Shown piece after piece: positions 44,720 through 53,771 of a DNA stretch of 64,000 nt (the first letter of the stretch is position 1; the number at the start of each line of letters is the position of its first letter). The stretch is from assembly GCF_902506105.1 (NCBI RefSeq), contig NZ_LR733304.1, positions 1,659,458 through 1,723,457 on the forward strand. The letters run 5' to 3'. Made by a program: the position numbers and the translations under genes. Origin of the DNA: Aeromicrobium sp. 9AM (GTDB lineage Bacteria; Actinomycetota; Actinomycetes; Propionibacteriales; Nocardioidaceae). The notes beneath the pieces are model-generated. The model searched no databases. It saw nothing but the letters and a program-made list of their open reading frames with translations, and was not told the origin of the DNA.

Positions 44720-45558
44720 GGCTGGTACTCCGCCGGCACGACCACGACCGGGCATTGTGCCCGGCGGACGATCTCCTCAGCGACATGCAGGCCGAACAGC
44801 TGTCCGTGATGGGGTTCGTTGGGTCGTCCCACGATCATGACCTGCGCGGACGTCGAGGCGATCACGGCTTCGTCATCGGCGTCACCACACACCATGGAAG
44901 GGCTGACCGCGACGTGCGGATACCGGGGGTGCCAGGTCTCGACAAGCTGTGTCAGACGTACACCGTGCTCGACCGGATCGGCGAGATACGCCGTCCGCGG
45001 TACGACGTGCATCACCCGGAGCCGGGCCCCTGACCGGGCCGCGGTGTCGAAGGCGAAACGGATGGGTCCGTCGGCGATGTTGTTCTCGTCGATCTCGAGG
45101 ACGACGTCCCTGATCTCCTTGACCCGGGCGCCGTGGGGCACGACGAACACGGGTGCGAACGAGTGCAGAGCCACGTGGCGCGCGACCCCGGCGCCGACGA
45201 GTCGTCGCAGGGTGGTGACGTCATCAGAGCCGACGATCACGGCCGAAGCATGTTTGCTCTCCATCTCTAGCACCGCCGTTGCGGGGCCGTCGTTGATGCT
45301 GAACTCCAACGGGACCGACCCAAGCTCCGCCAGATAGTTCCGGGCATCGTCGATGACGTCCTGCGCCCGGTCCCGGACACTGGCGCCGTCGTCCGCGGTC
45401 GAGTAGAGCTCGGAAGCGACATCGAGGAAGCTGTTGGAGTGGACCACGCGCAAGGGCGCGTTCCAGCGCTCGGCCCACGAATGGGCATAGCGCAGGAGGG
45501 CGGGCTGTTCGTGCTGGATGCCAACGACGATCGGCGGCACCTGGTCGGGCAGGTTCAT
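44716..45558 (-). CDS. Tandem universal stress protein (QP-type)
   Basis: 280 residues, two USP domains: [19 protein letters not shown] in domain 1, with [17 protein letters not shown] in place of the ATP loop; domain 2 has [13 protein letters not shown]. Head of the phosphoketolase/acetate kinase operon. AAGGA lies six bases before ATG 45558. Paralogue of the USPs at 34487, 52078 and 53765. Confidence 0.9.
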   Translation of the reverse strand: MNLPDQVPPIVVGIQHEQPALLRYAHSWAERWNAPLRVVHSNSFLDVASELYSTADDGASVRDRAQDVIDDARNYLAELGSVPLEFSINDGPATAVLEMESKHASAVIVGSDDVTTLRRLVGAGVARHVALHSFAPVFVVPHGARVKEIRDVVLEIDENNIADGPIRFAFDTAARSGARLRVMHVVPRTAYLADPVEHGVRLTQLVETWHPRYPHVAVSPSMVCGDADDEAVIASTSAQVMIVGRPNEPHHGQLFGLHVAEEIVRRAQCPVVVVPAEYQP

Positions 45559-45615
45559 GAGGGTTCCTTCGATCGGCAACCCCTCCACCGTCCCCGGTGC
45601 CCGACCACACCAACA

Positions 45616-45651
45616 CAGTCCAAGGTCCCACGCGCGCGGGACTCTCGCACC
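45616..45651. promoter_or_regulatory. Tandem DosR-like boxes between the USP-xfp-ackA operon and a DUF4389 gene
   Basis: CAGTCCAAGGTCCC (45616-45629, 7 of 10) and GGGACTCTCGCACC (45638-45651, 8 of 10), centres 22 bp apart. Each has one perfect half on its outer or inner side. They lie 58 bp from the USP ATG and 37 bp from the DUF4389 ATG. Confidence 0.7.
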
Positions 45652-45687
45652 TGACGTGCTCCGCGGTCTGTCTCGCACGATCGCGGT

Positions 45688-47166
45688 ATGACGATTCTTG
45701 ACTCCTCGGCGCCGCACCGGCCCTATCCGGTGCGGGTGACAGCCGAGCTCGACGACAATCTCAGCCGCTGGCTCTGGCTGGTGAAGTGGTTCCTCGCGAT
45801 CCCTCACTACCTTGTGCTCTGCGTGCTGTGGCTGGCGTTCGTCGTGTCCAGCATCATGGCGTTCTTCGCGATCGTGTTCACGGGTCGGTTCCCGCGAGCG
45901 CTGTTCGACTTCAATCTGGGCGTCATGCGGTGGACATGGCGGGTCACCTTCTACGCGTACGGAGCGTTGGGCACGGACCGCTATCCGCCGTTCACGTTGT
46001 CGGACGTGGCGGGCTATCCCGCGCATCTCGAGGTCGACTACCCGGAGCGACTGTCCCGGGGGCTCGTCCTGGTGAAGTGGTGGTTGCTGGCGCTGCCGCA
46101 CTACCTGGTGGTCGCGTTCTTCGTCAGCGGCGGGATCTTCGCTGCCGGGGCTGCCACCGATCATCCTCAGCCGTTCCTCTTCAGCGGCGGCTTGGTGGGC
46201 CTGCTCGTGTTCATCGCGAGGCTGGCGCTGCTGTTCACCGGCAGCTATCCCAGGTCGATCTTCGACCTGGTCATCGGGTTGCAGCGTTGGGCGCTGAGAG
46301 TCGCCGCGTATGCCGCCCTGATGACCGACGCCTACCCGCCGTTCCGCCTCGACCTGGGCGGCTCGGCGGACGGCACGGGACCCGCCGCGACGCCAAGAGG
46401 GCCGGCTCACGACCCGACGTCTCAGGCGCACCTACCGGCGGCACCCAGAGCACTCAGACGCGTCAGCGTCGTGACGGTCGTCGGCATCGTTTCGGGCGCG
46501 CTCGGCGCGATGGCACTCGCGGCGGCGGGTGCCCTGTGGGCGGCCAAGAGTACGCTCCCCGATGACGACGGCTTCTTCTCGGCGCCCACCGCGACGTGCC
46601 AGGTCGACACCTACGCCATCACGTCCGAACCGATCCGTCTGCACTTCTCTGGTGTCGGCGGGTTGACCCCGTCCGCGCTGCTCGGCGATGGAAAGGTCAC
46701 CGTCAGGTCACACGACGGCGCCCCGATCTTCGTGGGAATCGCGAACAGCCGATCGGTCGACACGTACCTCGCGGGGGTCGCCCGGAGCACGATGGTCCCG
46801 GAACGTCGATTCGGTGACGGGTCGCCCGCGATCTGCGACAGCGTCGACGGCGTGGCACCGGGGCCGGCACCCGCCTCCCTCCCGATCTGGATGAAGTTCG
46901 CGCAAGGCAACGGATCCCAGACCATCACCTGGCCGTTCAGGGAGGGCGACTGGACCGTGGTCGTCATGAACCCGGAGCGCTCCCAGGGCCTCGATGTCGA
47001 GGTCGACGCCGGGGCGACGCTACCGGGTATCAAGGTCGTCATCTCGGTCCTGATGTTCATGGCCGCGGCGCTCCTGATGCTTGGTCTTGCCGTGGGCCTC
47101 GGCTCGGCAGCGGCCTCCCGGTCGGAGCGGCGTTCGGAGTCGACTGCCGACAGCAACACGGCGTGA
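45688..47166 (+). CDS. Tandem DUF4389 membrane protein with extracytoplasmic C-terminal domain
   Basis: 492 residues: two related DUF4389 units (about 12-110 and 110-210), each with a LVKWxLxxPHYLV helix start and a YPPF motif; a Pro/Ala-rich cytosolic linker (225-255); another helix (about 260-285); an extracytoplasmic domain (290-440); and a final helix. DUF4389 proteins are of unknown function. Paired boxes 37 bp upstream place it in the DevR set. Confidence 0.85.
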   Translation: MTILDSSAPHRPYPVRVTAELDDNLSRWLWLVKWFLAIPHYLVLCVLWLAFVVSSIMAFFAIVFTGRFPRALFDFNLGVMRWTWRVTFYAYGALGTDRYPPFTLSDVAGYPAHLEVDYPERLSRGLVLVKWWLLALPHYLVVAFFVSGGIFAAGAATDHPQPFLFSGGLVGLLVFIARLALLFTGSYPRSIFDLVIGLQRWALRVAAYAALMTDAYPPFRLDLGGSADGTGPAATPRGPAHDPTSQAHLPAAPRALRRVSVVTVVGIVSGALGAMALAAAGALWAAKSTLPDDDGFFSAPTATCQVDTYAITSEPIRLHFSGVGGLTPSALLGDGKVTVRSHDGAPIFVGIANSRSVDTYLAGVARSTMVPERRFGDGSPAICDSVDGVAPGPAPASLPIWMKFAQGNGSQTITWPFREGDWTVVVMNPERSQGLDVEVDAGATLPGIKVVISVLMFMAAALLMLGLAVGLGSAAASRSERRSESTADSNTA

Positions 47167-47210
47167 GGTCGGCGCGTTAAGCGCCCGCGAAGGTCCGACG
47201 CTCTCGGAAG

Positions 47211-47246
47211 GCATCGATGGTCCCGCGACTTGAGGACCTTGGTCAC
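47211..47246. promoter_or_regulatory. Weak tandem DosR-like boxes with no gene directly downstream
   Basis: GCATCGATGGTCCC (47211-47224, 7 of 10) and AGGACCTTGGTCAC (47233-47246, 8 of 10) again with centres 22 bp apart. They start 45 bp after the DUF4389 stop and about 300 bp before the ABC gene. Medium-to-low confidence. Confidence 0.4.
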
Positions 47247-47445
47247 TACAGCCACACGTGTGAATCGGCGAGATTGGAGGTGGAACGAGGGAGCGTTGCA
47301 CCGGCCGACAGGACACACGGCCACCTCAGTGGCTGGGGCCGGAGAGCGTCACGCACGCCAGCGCCCCTCGCGCCAACGATCGCTCCGCGGTTCGGTCCCC
47401 CGCAATCGCGGAGCGGTCGCTTGTCCGCTCGCAAGCACCTCAGCC

Positions 47446-47481
47446 GGGACTGCTGCCCTCCGACTGCGGGACCTTCGGCCC
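47446..47481. promoter_or_regulatory. Tandem DosR-like boxes upstream of the ABC/FtsX operon
   Basis: GGGACTGCTGCCCT (47446-47459, 8 of 10) and GGGACCTTCGGCCC (47468-47481, 9 of 10), centres 22 bp apart, ending 62 bp before the ATG at 47543. Confidence 0.78.
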
Positions 47482-47542
47482 CGGACATCGGACGAGGCCG
47501 TCCCTAGCGTGAGACGTACGCCCCTACCCATCGAGGAGACCC

Positions 47543-48334
47543 ATGTCCACGCATCACGGCCGGCCGGACAGCATCGCCGCGCGCACAGTGGACCTGACGA
47601 AGGTCTACGGCATCGGAGACGCAGAAGTGCACGCCCTCGACGGAGTCACCGTCGAGATCCACGCCGGAGAGTTCACGGCCGTGATGGGGCCCTCGGGGTC
47701 CGGCAAGTCCACTCTGGTGCACTGCATGGCCGCTCTCGACACACCAACATCGGGATCGGTCTTCCTCGGTGAGACCGAGTTGGCGCACCTGAAGGACAAG
47801 GAGCTGACCGAGCTGCGACGCGACCGGATCGGGTTCGTCTTCCAGGCATACAACCTCGTCCCGACGCTGACGGCGGAGGAGAACGTCCTGCTGCCACTCG
47901 CCATCGCCGGCCGCAAGCCCGATCCCGACTGGTACGACACCGTCATCGACGCAGTAGGGCTGCGCGATCGCCTGGGTCACCGGCCGAACGAGATGTCGGG
48001 TGGCCAGCAACAGCGTGTCGCGTGCGCCCGCGCGCTGATGAGCCGTCCCACGATCGTGTTCGCCGACGAACCGACCGGCAACCTCGACTCGACGGCGAGT
48101 GCCGAGATCCTGGCGTTCCTGCGGGACAGCGTCCGCGACTTCGGGCAGACCGTGGTGATGGTGACCCACGACCCCGTGGCGGCGTCGTACACCGACCGGG
48201 TCATCTTTCTCGCCGACGGCAAGGTCGTCGACGAGCTGCGCTCTCCCACCTCCGAGACGGTCCTCGCTCACATGAGCGGGGCTCGACGAGGACCCGAAAC
48301 AGGACAGGGCCATGCTGCGCTTCACACTGCGTAA
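47543..48334 (+). CDS. MacB/LolD-type ABC transporter ATPase
   Basis: 263 residues: Walker A GPSGSGKST, Q loop FVFQAYNLVPTLTAEENV, signature MSGGQQQRVACARAL, Walker B IVFADEPTGNLD, H loop MVTHD. Partner of the FtsX permease after it, whose ATG lies inside this gene (23-bp overlap). The type VII mechanotransmission group; substrate unknown. AGGAG lies before the ATG. Confidence 0.95.
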   Translation: MSTHHGRPDSIAARTVDLTKVYGIGDAEVHALDGVTVEIHAGEFTAVMGPSGSGKSTLVHCMAALDTPTSGSVFLGETELAHLKDKELTELRRDRIGFVFQAYNLVPTLTAEENVLLPLAIAGRKPDPDWYDTVIDAVGLRDRLGHRPNEMSGGQQQRVACARALMSRPTIVFADEPTGNLDSTASAEILAFLRDSVRDFGQTVVMVTHDPVAASYTDRVIFLADGKVVDELRSPTSETVLAHMSGARRGPETGQGHAALHTA

Positions 48335-50861
48335 CGTCATGGCGCGCAAGGTCCGCCTGCTGCTCAGCGCGCTCGCGATCGTGCTCGGCGTCGGATTCCT
48401 GTCGGGGTCGCTGGTCTTCACCGACACGATGGGCAAGAGCTTCGACAACATCATCGGCGGCTCGATCGCGGACGCATCGGTCCGACTGACAGGGATCGAC
48501 CGCACCAGCCTCAGCGCGGCACTCAACATCGACCAGCGCACGTTGCCGGCCTCACTGGTCTCCACCGTCGCGTCGGCGCCAGGCGTGGCGCGGGCCGACG
48601 GCTCGGTGTACGGCCAGGGCATGTTCGTGGTCAAGGCGAACGGGAAGCTGCTCGGCGGCACAGGCGCGCCGACGATGGCACTCAACTTCAATGACGCGCC
48701 GAACGCCAGCGGCGAGCCGACGGTGACGATCGCGCGCGGCCGGGCCCCCGAAAAGACCGGCGAGGTGGTGCTGGACCAGAGATCGGCGGAGAACGCCGGC
48801 TACGAAATCGGCGACACCGTCCGCATGGTCACCGCGGGAGATCAGCCGCGCGTCGCTGCGACTCTCGTCGGGTACGCCGATTTCGCCGGCGGCGGACTCG
48901 CGGGCGCGACGATGGTCCTCTTCGACACCCGCACCGCGCAGGACCTCTTCATGGACGGCAAGGACGCCTACACGAGCATTGAGCTGACGGCGGACAAAGG
49001 AGTCAGCCAGGAGCAGCTCGTCAAGGCCGTCGAGCCCCTGCTTCCGAAGGACGCCGAGGCCGTGACCGGGAAACACCAGGCCGACGAGTTCAAGAGCGTC
49101 GTCGACACCGTGCTCGGCTACCTCAACACGTTCCTGCTCGTCTTCGCGGCGATCGCGCTCGTCGTCGGCAGCTTCCTCATCGTCAACACGTTCTCGATCC
49201 TGGTCGCGCAACGCAGCAGGGAGCTCGCGATACTCCGCGCCCTAGGCGCGTCCAGGGGCCAGGTGGCGCGCTCGGTGCTCGCCGAGGCCGTTGTCGTCGG
49301 GTTGTTGGGCGCCAGTGCGGGCCTGGCACTCGGTTTCGGCCTCGCCACCGGTCTCCGTGCGGTGTTCGCGTCGTTCGGGCTCGACCTCTCGGCCACTTCG
49401 CTCGTGTTCTCGGCCCGGACCATCCTCGTGTCGTACGTCGTCGGCGTGACGGTAACGATGTTCGCGGCCTACCTACCGGCCCGCCGGGCCGCCCGCGTCG
49501 CGCCGGTGGAGGCCATGCGCGACGGGACCGCACGGCCCGAGCGTTCGCTGCGACGTCGGTGGATCGTGGGCACGGCCATGGCCGTGCTAGGCGGGACCCT
49601 GGTGACCACGGGCCTGATGGGCGACGGGGGCTGGGGCGCCGCCCAGGTGGGGCTGGGAATGTTCACGGTGCTCATGGCGATCGCGGTCATGAGTCCGGCC
49701 ATCGCGGTTCCCGTGCTCGCCCCTTTAGGAGCGCTCTACGCCCGCGTCTTCGGCACGACCGGCCGGTTGGCGACGCAGAACTCCCTCCGGAACCCCGGAC
49801 GCACAGCCGCGACGGCGTCGGCGTTGATGATCGGCCTGGCGCTCGTGACCACAATCTCGATCCTCGCCGCGTCCGTCAGCGCCTCGATCGACTCAGGCAT
49901 CGACGAGCAGTTCACGAGCGACTTCCTGATCTCGAACGCCATCGGTCAGTCGTTCTCACCCTCGATCGCTGACGACGTGCGCCATGTAGACGGTGTCGGG
50001 GTGATCGCGCCTGCCCAGCTCACGTCCCTCAAGGTCGACGGCGACCAGCTGAACGCCGACGCCACGGACTCACGGGCACTCGAGCAGATCTTCCACATCA
50101 CGTACGTATCAGGTGACGCAGCCGTCGGAGACCGGGAGATCGCCCTCATGGAAGATCGGGCGAACGCGCTCGGCGTCAAGGTCGGCGACGACGTGACGTT
50201 GTCCTTCGCCTCGGGCGATCTGCCGTCCAGGGTCACCGGCATCTACCAGTCGACGTATGTCGTGGCGGACGCCGTCATCCCCTTCTCGACCCTCACTGCG
50301 GCCAAGGTGCAGCGAGCTGACACGTCGATCGCGGTCAACGCCGAGCCGGGCGCCGACAAGGCGGCCCTGGCGCGAGACCTCGACGCCGCGACCGCCGACT
50401 TCCCGACGGTCACGGTGCAGAACAAGGACGACTTCGCGGAGGCGCAACGTGGTCAGGTCGATCAGCTGCTCTACCTGATCTACGCACTCCTGGGGCTGGC
50501 GATCGTCATCGCTGCCCTCGGCATCGTCAACACGCTGGCCCTGAGCATCGTCGAGCGGACCCGCGAGATCGGGGTGCTGCGGGCCGTCGGCCTCAGCCGT
50601 CGCCAGTTGAGGCGCATGGTGCGGCTCGAGGCCATTGCCATCTCCCTGCTCGGCGCGGTCCTGGGGATCGGGGCCGGCCTGTTGTTCGGCGTGATCCTGC
50701 AACAGATCGTCAAGGACCAGGGCATCACTGACCTTGCCGTGCCATGGGTGCGACTCGTGGTGTTCATCGCCGTGGCCACCGTCGTGGGGGTGCTTGCCGC
50801 AGTGCTTCCGGCTCGACGCGCCGCAGGACTCAACGTGCTCCGAGCGATCTCGACCCATTGA
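48312..50861 (+). CDS. FtsX/MacB-type ABC transporter permease
   Basis: 849 residues: helix 1 (about 14-36), a MacB-like extracytoplasmic domain, three helices with an FtsX motif (FLIVNTFSILVAQRSRELAILRALGAS), a second extracytoplasmic domain, and a final set of three helices with INTLALSIVERTREIGVLRAVG-like sequence (shortened here: RTREIGVLRAVG). Works with the overlapping ATPase. Such pairs export lipids or peptides, or transmit force across the membrane. DevR control is inferred from the boxes. Confidence 0.93.
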   Translation: MLRFTLRNVMARKVRLLLSALAIVLGVGFLSGSLVFTDTMGKSFDNIIGGSIADASVRLTGIDRTSLSAALNIDQRTLPASLVSTVASAPGVARADGSVYGQGMFVVKANGKLLGGTGAPTMALNFNDAPNASGEPTVTIARGRAPEKTGEVVLDQRSAENAGYEIGDTVRMVTAGDQPRVAATLVGYADFAGGGLAGATMVLFDTRTAQDLFMDGKDAYTSIELTADKGVSQEQLVKAVEPLLPKDAEAVTGKHQADEFKSVVDTVLGYLNTFLLVFAAIALVVGSFLIVNTFSILVAQRSRELAILRALGASRGQVARSVLAEAVVVGLLGASAGLALGFGLATGLRAVFASFGLDLSATSLVFSARTILVSYVVGVTVTMFAAYLPARRAARVAPVEAMRDGTARPERSLRRRWIVGTAMAVLGGTLVTTGLMGDGGWGAAQVGLGMFTVLMAIAVMSPAIAVPVLAPLGALYARVFGTTGRLATQNSLRNPGRTAATASALMIGLALVTTISILAASVSASIDSGIDEQFTSDFLISNAIGQSFSPSIADDVRHVDGVGVIAPAQLTSLKVDGDQLNADATDSRALEQIFHITYVSGDAAVGDREIALMEDRANALGVKVGDDVTLSFASGDLPSRVTGIYQSTYVVADAVIPFSTLTAAKVQRADTSIAVNAEPGADKAALARDLDAATADFPTVTVQNKDDFAEAQRGQVDQLLYLIYALLGLAIVIAALGIVNTLALSIVERTREIGVLRAVGLSRRQLRRMVRLEAIAISLLGAVLGIGAGLLFGVILQQIVKDQGITDLAVPWVRLVVFIAVATVVGVLAAVLPARRAAGLNVLRAISTH

Positions 50862-50926
50862 CCGCGTACCGCGCAATCCCGCGCGATCGCAAGACCGGCA
50901 CGTGGCCGGACCAGGAAGGGAGCATC

Positions 50927-51604
50927 ATGAAGACAACAATGGAGAAGACGCACGACCAGCATCTCCAGGACGCCGTCGAGAACGCCTTGCGGTGGGCACC
51001 TGAGGTCGAGGCGGCAAAGATCGGGGTCGGCGTCCGCGACGGAGTTGTCACGCTGTCGGGTCAGGTCCCGTCCTACTGGCAGAAGCTCATGGCCGGCAAG
51101 GCAGCTCTGCGTACACGCGGAGTCACAGCGCTCGCCAATGAGATCCTGGTCCATCACATCACTGATCCGAGGACGGACTCAGACATCGCATTCGCCGCCC
51201 ACAACGTCCTGAAGTGGAGCTCCGAGATCCCCAAGGACTCGATCACGGCCGCGGTCGAGAACCACGTCGTGACCCTGACTGGCGAGCTCGGGTGGAACTT
51301 CCAGCGGGAGACGGCCATGCGACTGATCGAGCACCTCGCCGGCGTCACGGACGTGGTGAACCGGATGACGCTCAAGCCACGCGCTCAGGCCAGTGCCAGC
51401 GGGACGGAGACGCGTATTCATGAAGCCCTGGTGAGGAACGCCGCCATCGACGCGTCTCACGTCCACGTGACTGTCGACGGGACTCGGGTCCTCCTCACCG
51501 GAGCCGTCTCCTCGTACGCCGAGAGGCGGCAAGCCGAGCTGGCCGCCTGGTCCTCTCCTCACGTCGACGAGGTCGACAACCGAATCCTGGTCCAGCTTCG
51601 CTGA
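50927..51604 (+). CDS. Triple BON domain protein
   Basis: 225 residues with three BON domains (about 10-80, 83-150, 155-225), each with the pattern GVRDGVVTLSGQV / VENHVVTLTGEL / VDGTRVLLTGAV. BON domains usually occur in secreted or envelope proteins, but no signal peptide is seen here, so it is probably cytosolic. It is a close paralogue of the 53058-53729 protein. 65 bp after the FtsX gene, with AGGAAGGGAG before the ATG; probably cotranscribed. Confidence 0.92.
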   Translation: MKTTMEKTHDQHLQDAVENALRWAPEVEAAKIGVGVRDGVVTLSGQVPSYWQKLMAGKAALRTRGVTALANEILVHHITDPRTDSDIAFAAHNVLKWSSEIPKDSITAAVENHVVTLTGELGWNFQRETAMRLIEHLAGVTDVVNRMTLKPRAQASASGTETRIHEALVRNAAIDASHVHVTVDGTRVLLTGAVSSYAERRQAELAAWSSPHVDEVDNRILVQLR

Positions 51605-51662
51605 GCGTCGCCGACCGGGTCTCGTGTCCCGGACCACCGAGCCGAGCTCCGAGTCGCCACGG

Positions 51663-52076
51663 TCACGTCGCCGTGCGGGCCGGGGAACGGGCGCGCCCCG
51701 CGTCGGCCCCGAGGTCGTGGCGAGCCGCGATCACGAGCCCACCGATCGCCGGGACGGCCCAGAGCCAGACTCCCCAACCGAACGACATCAGCGCCACGTG
51801 GAAGCCGATGGCAGCCGCGTATGCGGTACGTGGCCACGGCTTTGGGCCGAGGAATGCCAGCCCGATCGCGACCTCTCCCGCCGCGAGCAAGCCGATCCAT
51901 GCCCCGGGATGCGCCATGACGATGTCGAGCCATCCCGAGCGGACGAACGACCACAGGCCGTGATCGGCGAAGTGCCGATACGTCGAGGCGTCTGCGACGA
52001 CGATCCCGATGTTGATGCCGGCCATGACCAGGTAGAACGCACCTATCGCTGTCCCGACGGACCTCCGGCGACTCAC
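51663..52076 (-). CDS. Small four-helix membrane protein
   Basis: 137 residues with four hydrophobic helices (about 7-27, 47-65, 72-90, 95-115) and a short polar tail. No family recognised. Starts one base after the stop of the USP at 52078, so it is the second gene of that two-gene operon. Confidence 0.75.
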   Translation of the reverse strand: MSRRRSVGTAIGAFYLVMAGINIGIVVADASTYRHFADHGLWSFVRSGWLDIVMAHPGAWIGLLAAGEVAIGLAFLGPKPWPRTAYAAAIGFHVALMSFGWGVWLWAVPAIGGLVIAARHDLGADAGRARSPARTAT

Positions 52077-52077
52077 G

Positions 52078-52923
52078 TCAGCCCCGGTATTCGGCGGGAA
52101 CGACAGCGACCGGGCTGCCCGCCTCCGAGAGGATCTCCTGAGCGAGTGAGTCCATCAGCAGGTTCGACAGGCGGCGGTCGTGGGGCCGGCCCAGGACGAG
52201 TATTCCGGCTCCCTCAGCCGCGCGCAGTGCGGCCTCGCGGACGTCGCTGGCAACCTCCTGGCTGCCACCGCGCACCTGCGGATGGTGGTCGAACCAGGAG
52301 TCGACGACCCGCCGGATCGCCTCCCACTCGGAGTCGGCGAGCCCATCGGCCGGCGGCGTCACGTGGAGGACGCGCAGCTCGGCTCCTCGGGCCGATGCCG
52401 CGTCGAACGCGAACTTCAACGGTCCATGAGCGCTGGTCTCACCATCGACCATGACCACGACCGGCGCAGCATGACTGGTCGGACGCCATGAGTCCGGCAC
52501 GACGATGACAGGGCACTCCCCGCGCTCGACCAGCTCGTGGGCGACCTTGCCCTCGAACATACGGATGTACCACGGCTTGGACTCGTCCGGTCCGATGATC
52601 ATCTGGCGCGCAGATCCCGACTCGGCCTCCAGCACGCTGGGTGCGTATCCGCGGGTCAGGACGGTCTCGATCGGCGAGGTGCAGCCCTCGTTCTCGAGGT
52701 GGCGGACGGCTTCATCGAGGATCTCCTGCCCGCCAGCCCGAAATGCCTCCGGAATGTCGAGGCTGTAGATCGAGCCCATCGCGGACGGCGGGACCGTGTA
52801 CGCGTGCACCAGCTTGAGCCCGCAGCCGGCGCGCTCGGCCTCCCGTCGGGCGTAGTCCAGAACGGTCGGCTGCTTGTCGGCGACTCCTGCCACCACCGGT
52901 AGGTCACGTGCTGTGGTGTCCAT
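52078..52923 (-). CDS. Tandem universal stress protein (QP-type)
   Basis: 281 residues, two USP domains: VVAGVADKQPTVLDYARREA, with MIIGPDESKPWYIRMF where the ATP loop should be; domain 2 LVLGRPHDRRLSNLL. ATG 52923 (MDTTARDLPV) is chosen with AGGA five bases upstream; a start at 52962 would add 13 residues. Divergent from the second BON gene with a shared DosR-like site. Confidence 0.9.
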   Translation of the reverse strand: MDTTARDLPVVAGVADKQPTVLDYARREAERAGCGLKLVHAYTVPPSAMGSIYSLDIPEAFRAGGQEILDEAVRHLENEGCTSPIETVLTRGYAPSVLEAESGSARQMIIGPDESKPWYIRMFEGKVAHELVERGECPVIVVPDSWRPTSHAAPVVVMVDGETSAHGPLKFAFDAASARGAELRVLHVTPPADGLADSEWEAIRRVVDSWFDHHPQVRGGSQEVASDVREAALRAAEGAGILVLGRPHDRRLSNLLMDSLAQEILSEAGSPVAVVPAEYRG

Positions 52924-52986
52924 GGCTTCCTCGAATTCCTCGCTGGGCATGATCACCATCATTCGCCTCTCGAGTGCGCGTGGAAT

Positions 52987-53022
52987 CCGGCCAAGGGCCT
53001 CATCGTCCGGGTCAGAAGTCCC
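52987..53022. promoter_or_regulatory. DosR-like boxes between a USP and the second BON gene
   Basis: GGGTCAGAAGTCCC (53009-53022, 9 of 10). At the 22-bp offset lies CCGGCCAAGGGCCT (52987-53000), only 5 of 10 core matches, though its spacer CAAG is that of the perfect boxes. Distances are 64 bp to the USP and 36 bp to the BON start, as at the other pairs. Confidence 0.65.
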
Positions 53023-53057
53023 TAGGTCTGAGACGCCGTGAATACGAGAGTCGAACC

Positions 53058-53729
53058 ATGAACACGACCATGAAGAAGAACGCCGATCACCTCATCCAGC
53101 AGGACGTCATCGATGAGCTCGCCTGGTCGCCTGAGCTCAACGACACCCGCATCGGCGTATCGCTGCTCGACGGTGCCGTCACGCTCACCGGCGAGGTCGA
53201 CAGCCACGCTGAACGGAACGCTGCGGTGAAGGCTGCCATGCGCGTTGCCGGGGTCAGCGTCGTCGCCGACGAGCTTGAGGTACGTCGCAAGGCGACCGCT
53301 CGACCGACCGACACCGAGATCGCCGCGGCGATCCGCGAGGCGCTCAAGTGGACGTCCAAGGTCCCAGGAGACTCCGTCAAGGTCGAGGTCCGCGACCACG
53401 TCGCGATCCTCACCGGCCAGGTCACCTATCAGTTCCAGCGCCGCGAGGCGGCCGAGCTGGTGGGCAACGTGATCGGTGTCGAGCACGTCCAGAATCGCAT
53501 CGAGCTCGCTCCGCGAGCCTCCGCCTCCGACACCGGCGAGCACATCCGGCGAGCGCTGATCCGCAACGCAGCCACCGACGCGGACGCGATCCGCGTGACG
53601 ACGGTCGGCACCGACGTCACCCTTGCCGGCACGGTCCGCACCTGGCTGGAGCGGAGCGAGGCCGCGCGTGCCGCCTGGTCTTCGCCCCACGTCACCTCGG
53701 TCCACAACAACATCCAGGTACGCCCGTGA
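53058..53729 (+). CDS. Triple BON domain protein
   Basis: 223 residues with three BON domains (VSLLDGAVTLTGEV, VEVRDHVAILTGQV, VTTVGTDVTLAGTV). Shares the end pattern AWSSPHVxxVxNxIxV with the 50927-51604 protein, so the two arose by duplication. No signal peptide. Divergent from a USP gene with DosR-like boxes 36 bp before its ATG. Role unknown. Confidence 0.92.
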   Translation: MNTTMKKNADHLIQQDVIDELAWSPELNDTRIGVSLLDGAVTLTGEVDSHAERNAAVKAAMRVAGVSVVADELEVRRKATARPTDTEIAAAIREALKWTSKVPGDSVKVEVRDHVAILTGQVTYQFQRREAAELVGNVIGVEHVQNRIELAPRASASDTGEHIRRALIRNAATDADAIRVTTVGTDVTLAGTVRTWLERSEAARAAWSSPHVTSVHNNIQVRP

Positions 53730-53742
53730 CGATCGTGTCCTT

Positions 53743-53771
53743 GGACTGACTGACCTTTCGGTGCTCAGTCC
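53743..53771. terminator. Weak hairpin between convergent BON and USP genes
   Basis: GGACTGA (53743-53749) pairs with TCAGTCC (53765-53771), with a 15-base loop that contains a shorter GACC/GGTG pairing. The right arm includes the USP stop. A short terminator for convergent genes is possible. Confidence 0.35.

Larger units (their letters stand above)
47167..47542. other. 375-bp non-coding region with two sets of DosR-like boxes
   Basis: I see no convincing protein gene. Open frames here are Arg/Pro-rich and lack domains. The region holds one box pair near the DUF4389 stop (47211-47246) and one pair near the ABC gene (47446-47481), with about 200 bp between. An unannotated small RNA under the first pair is possible but not shown. 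Confidence 0.45.

Noticed and set aside
42692..44809. A 705-codon open frame opposite the phosphoketolase gene
   Set aside because: It mirrors the third-position G/C bias of xfp, has Arg/Gly/His-rich noise and no domain; the xfp protein on the other strand has all family motifs.
47217..47507. A 96-codon open frame in the gap before the ABC gene
   Set aside because: It runs through four presumed DosR boxes, lacks a ribosome site and has random Arg/Pro/Ser composition.
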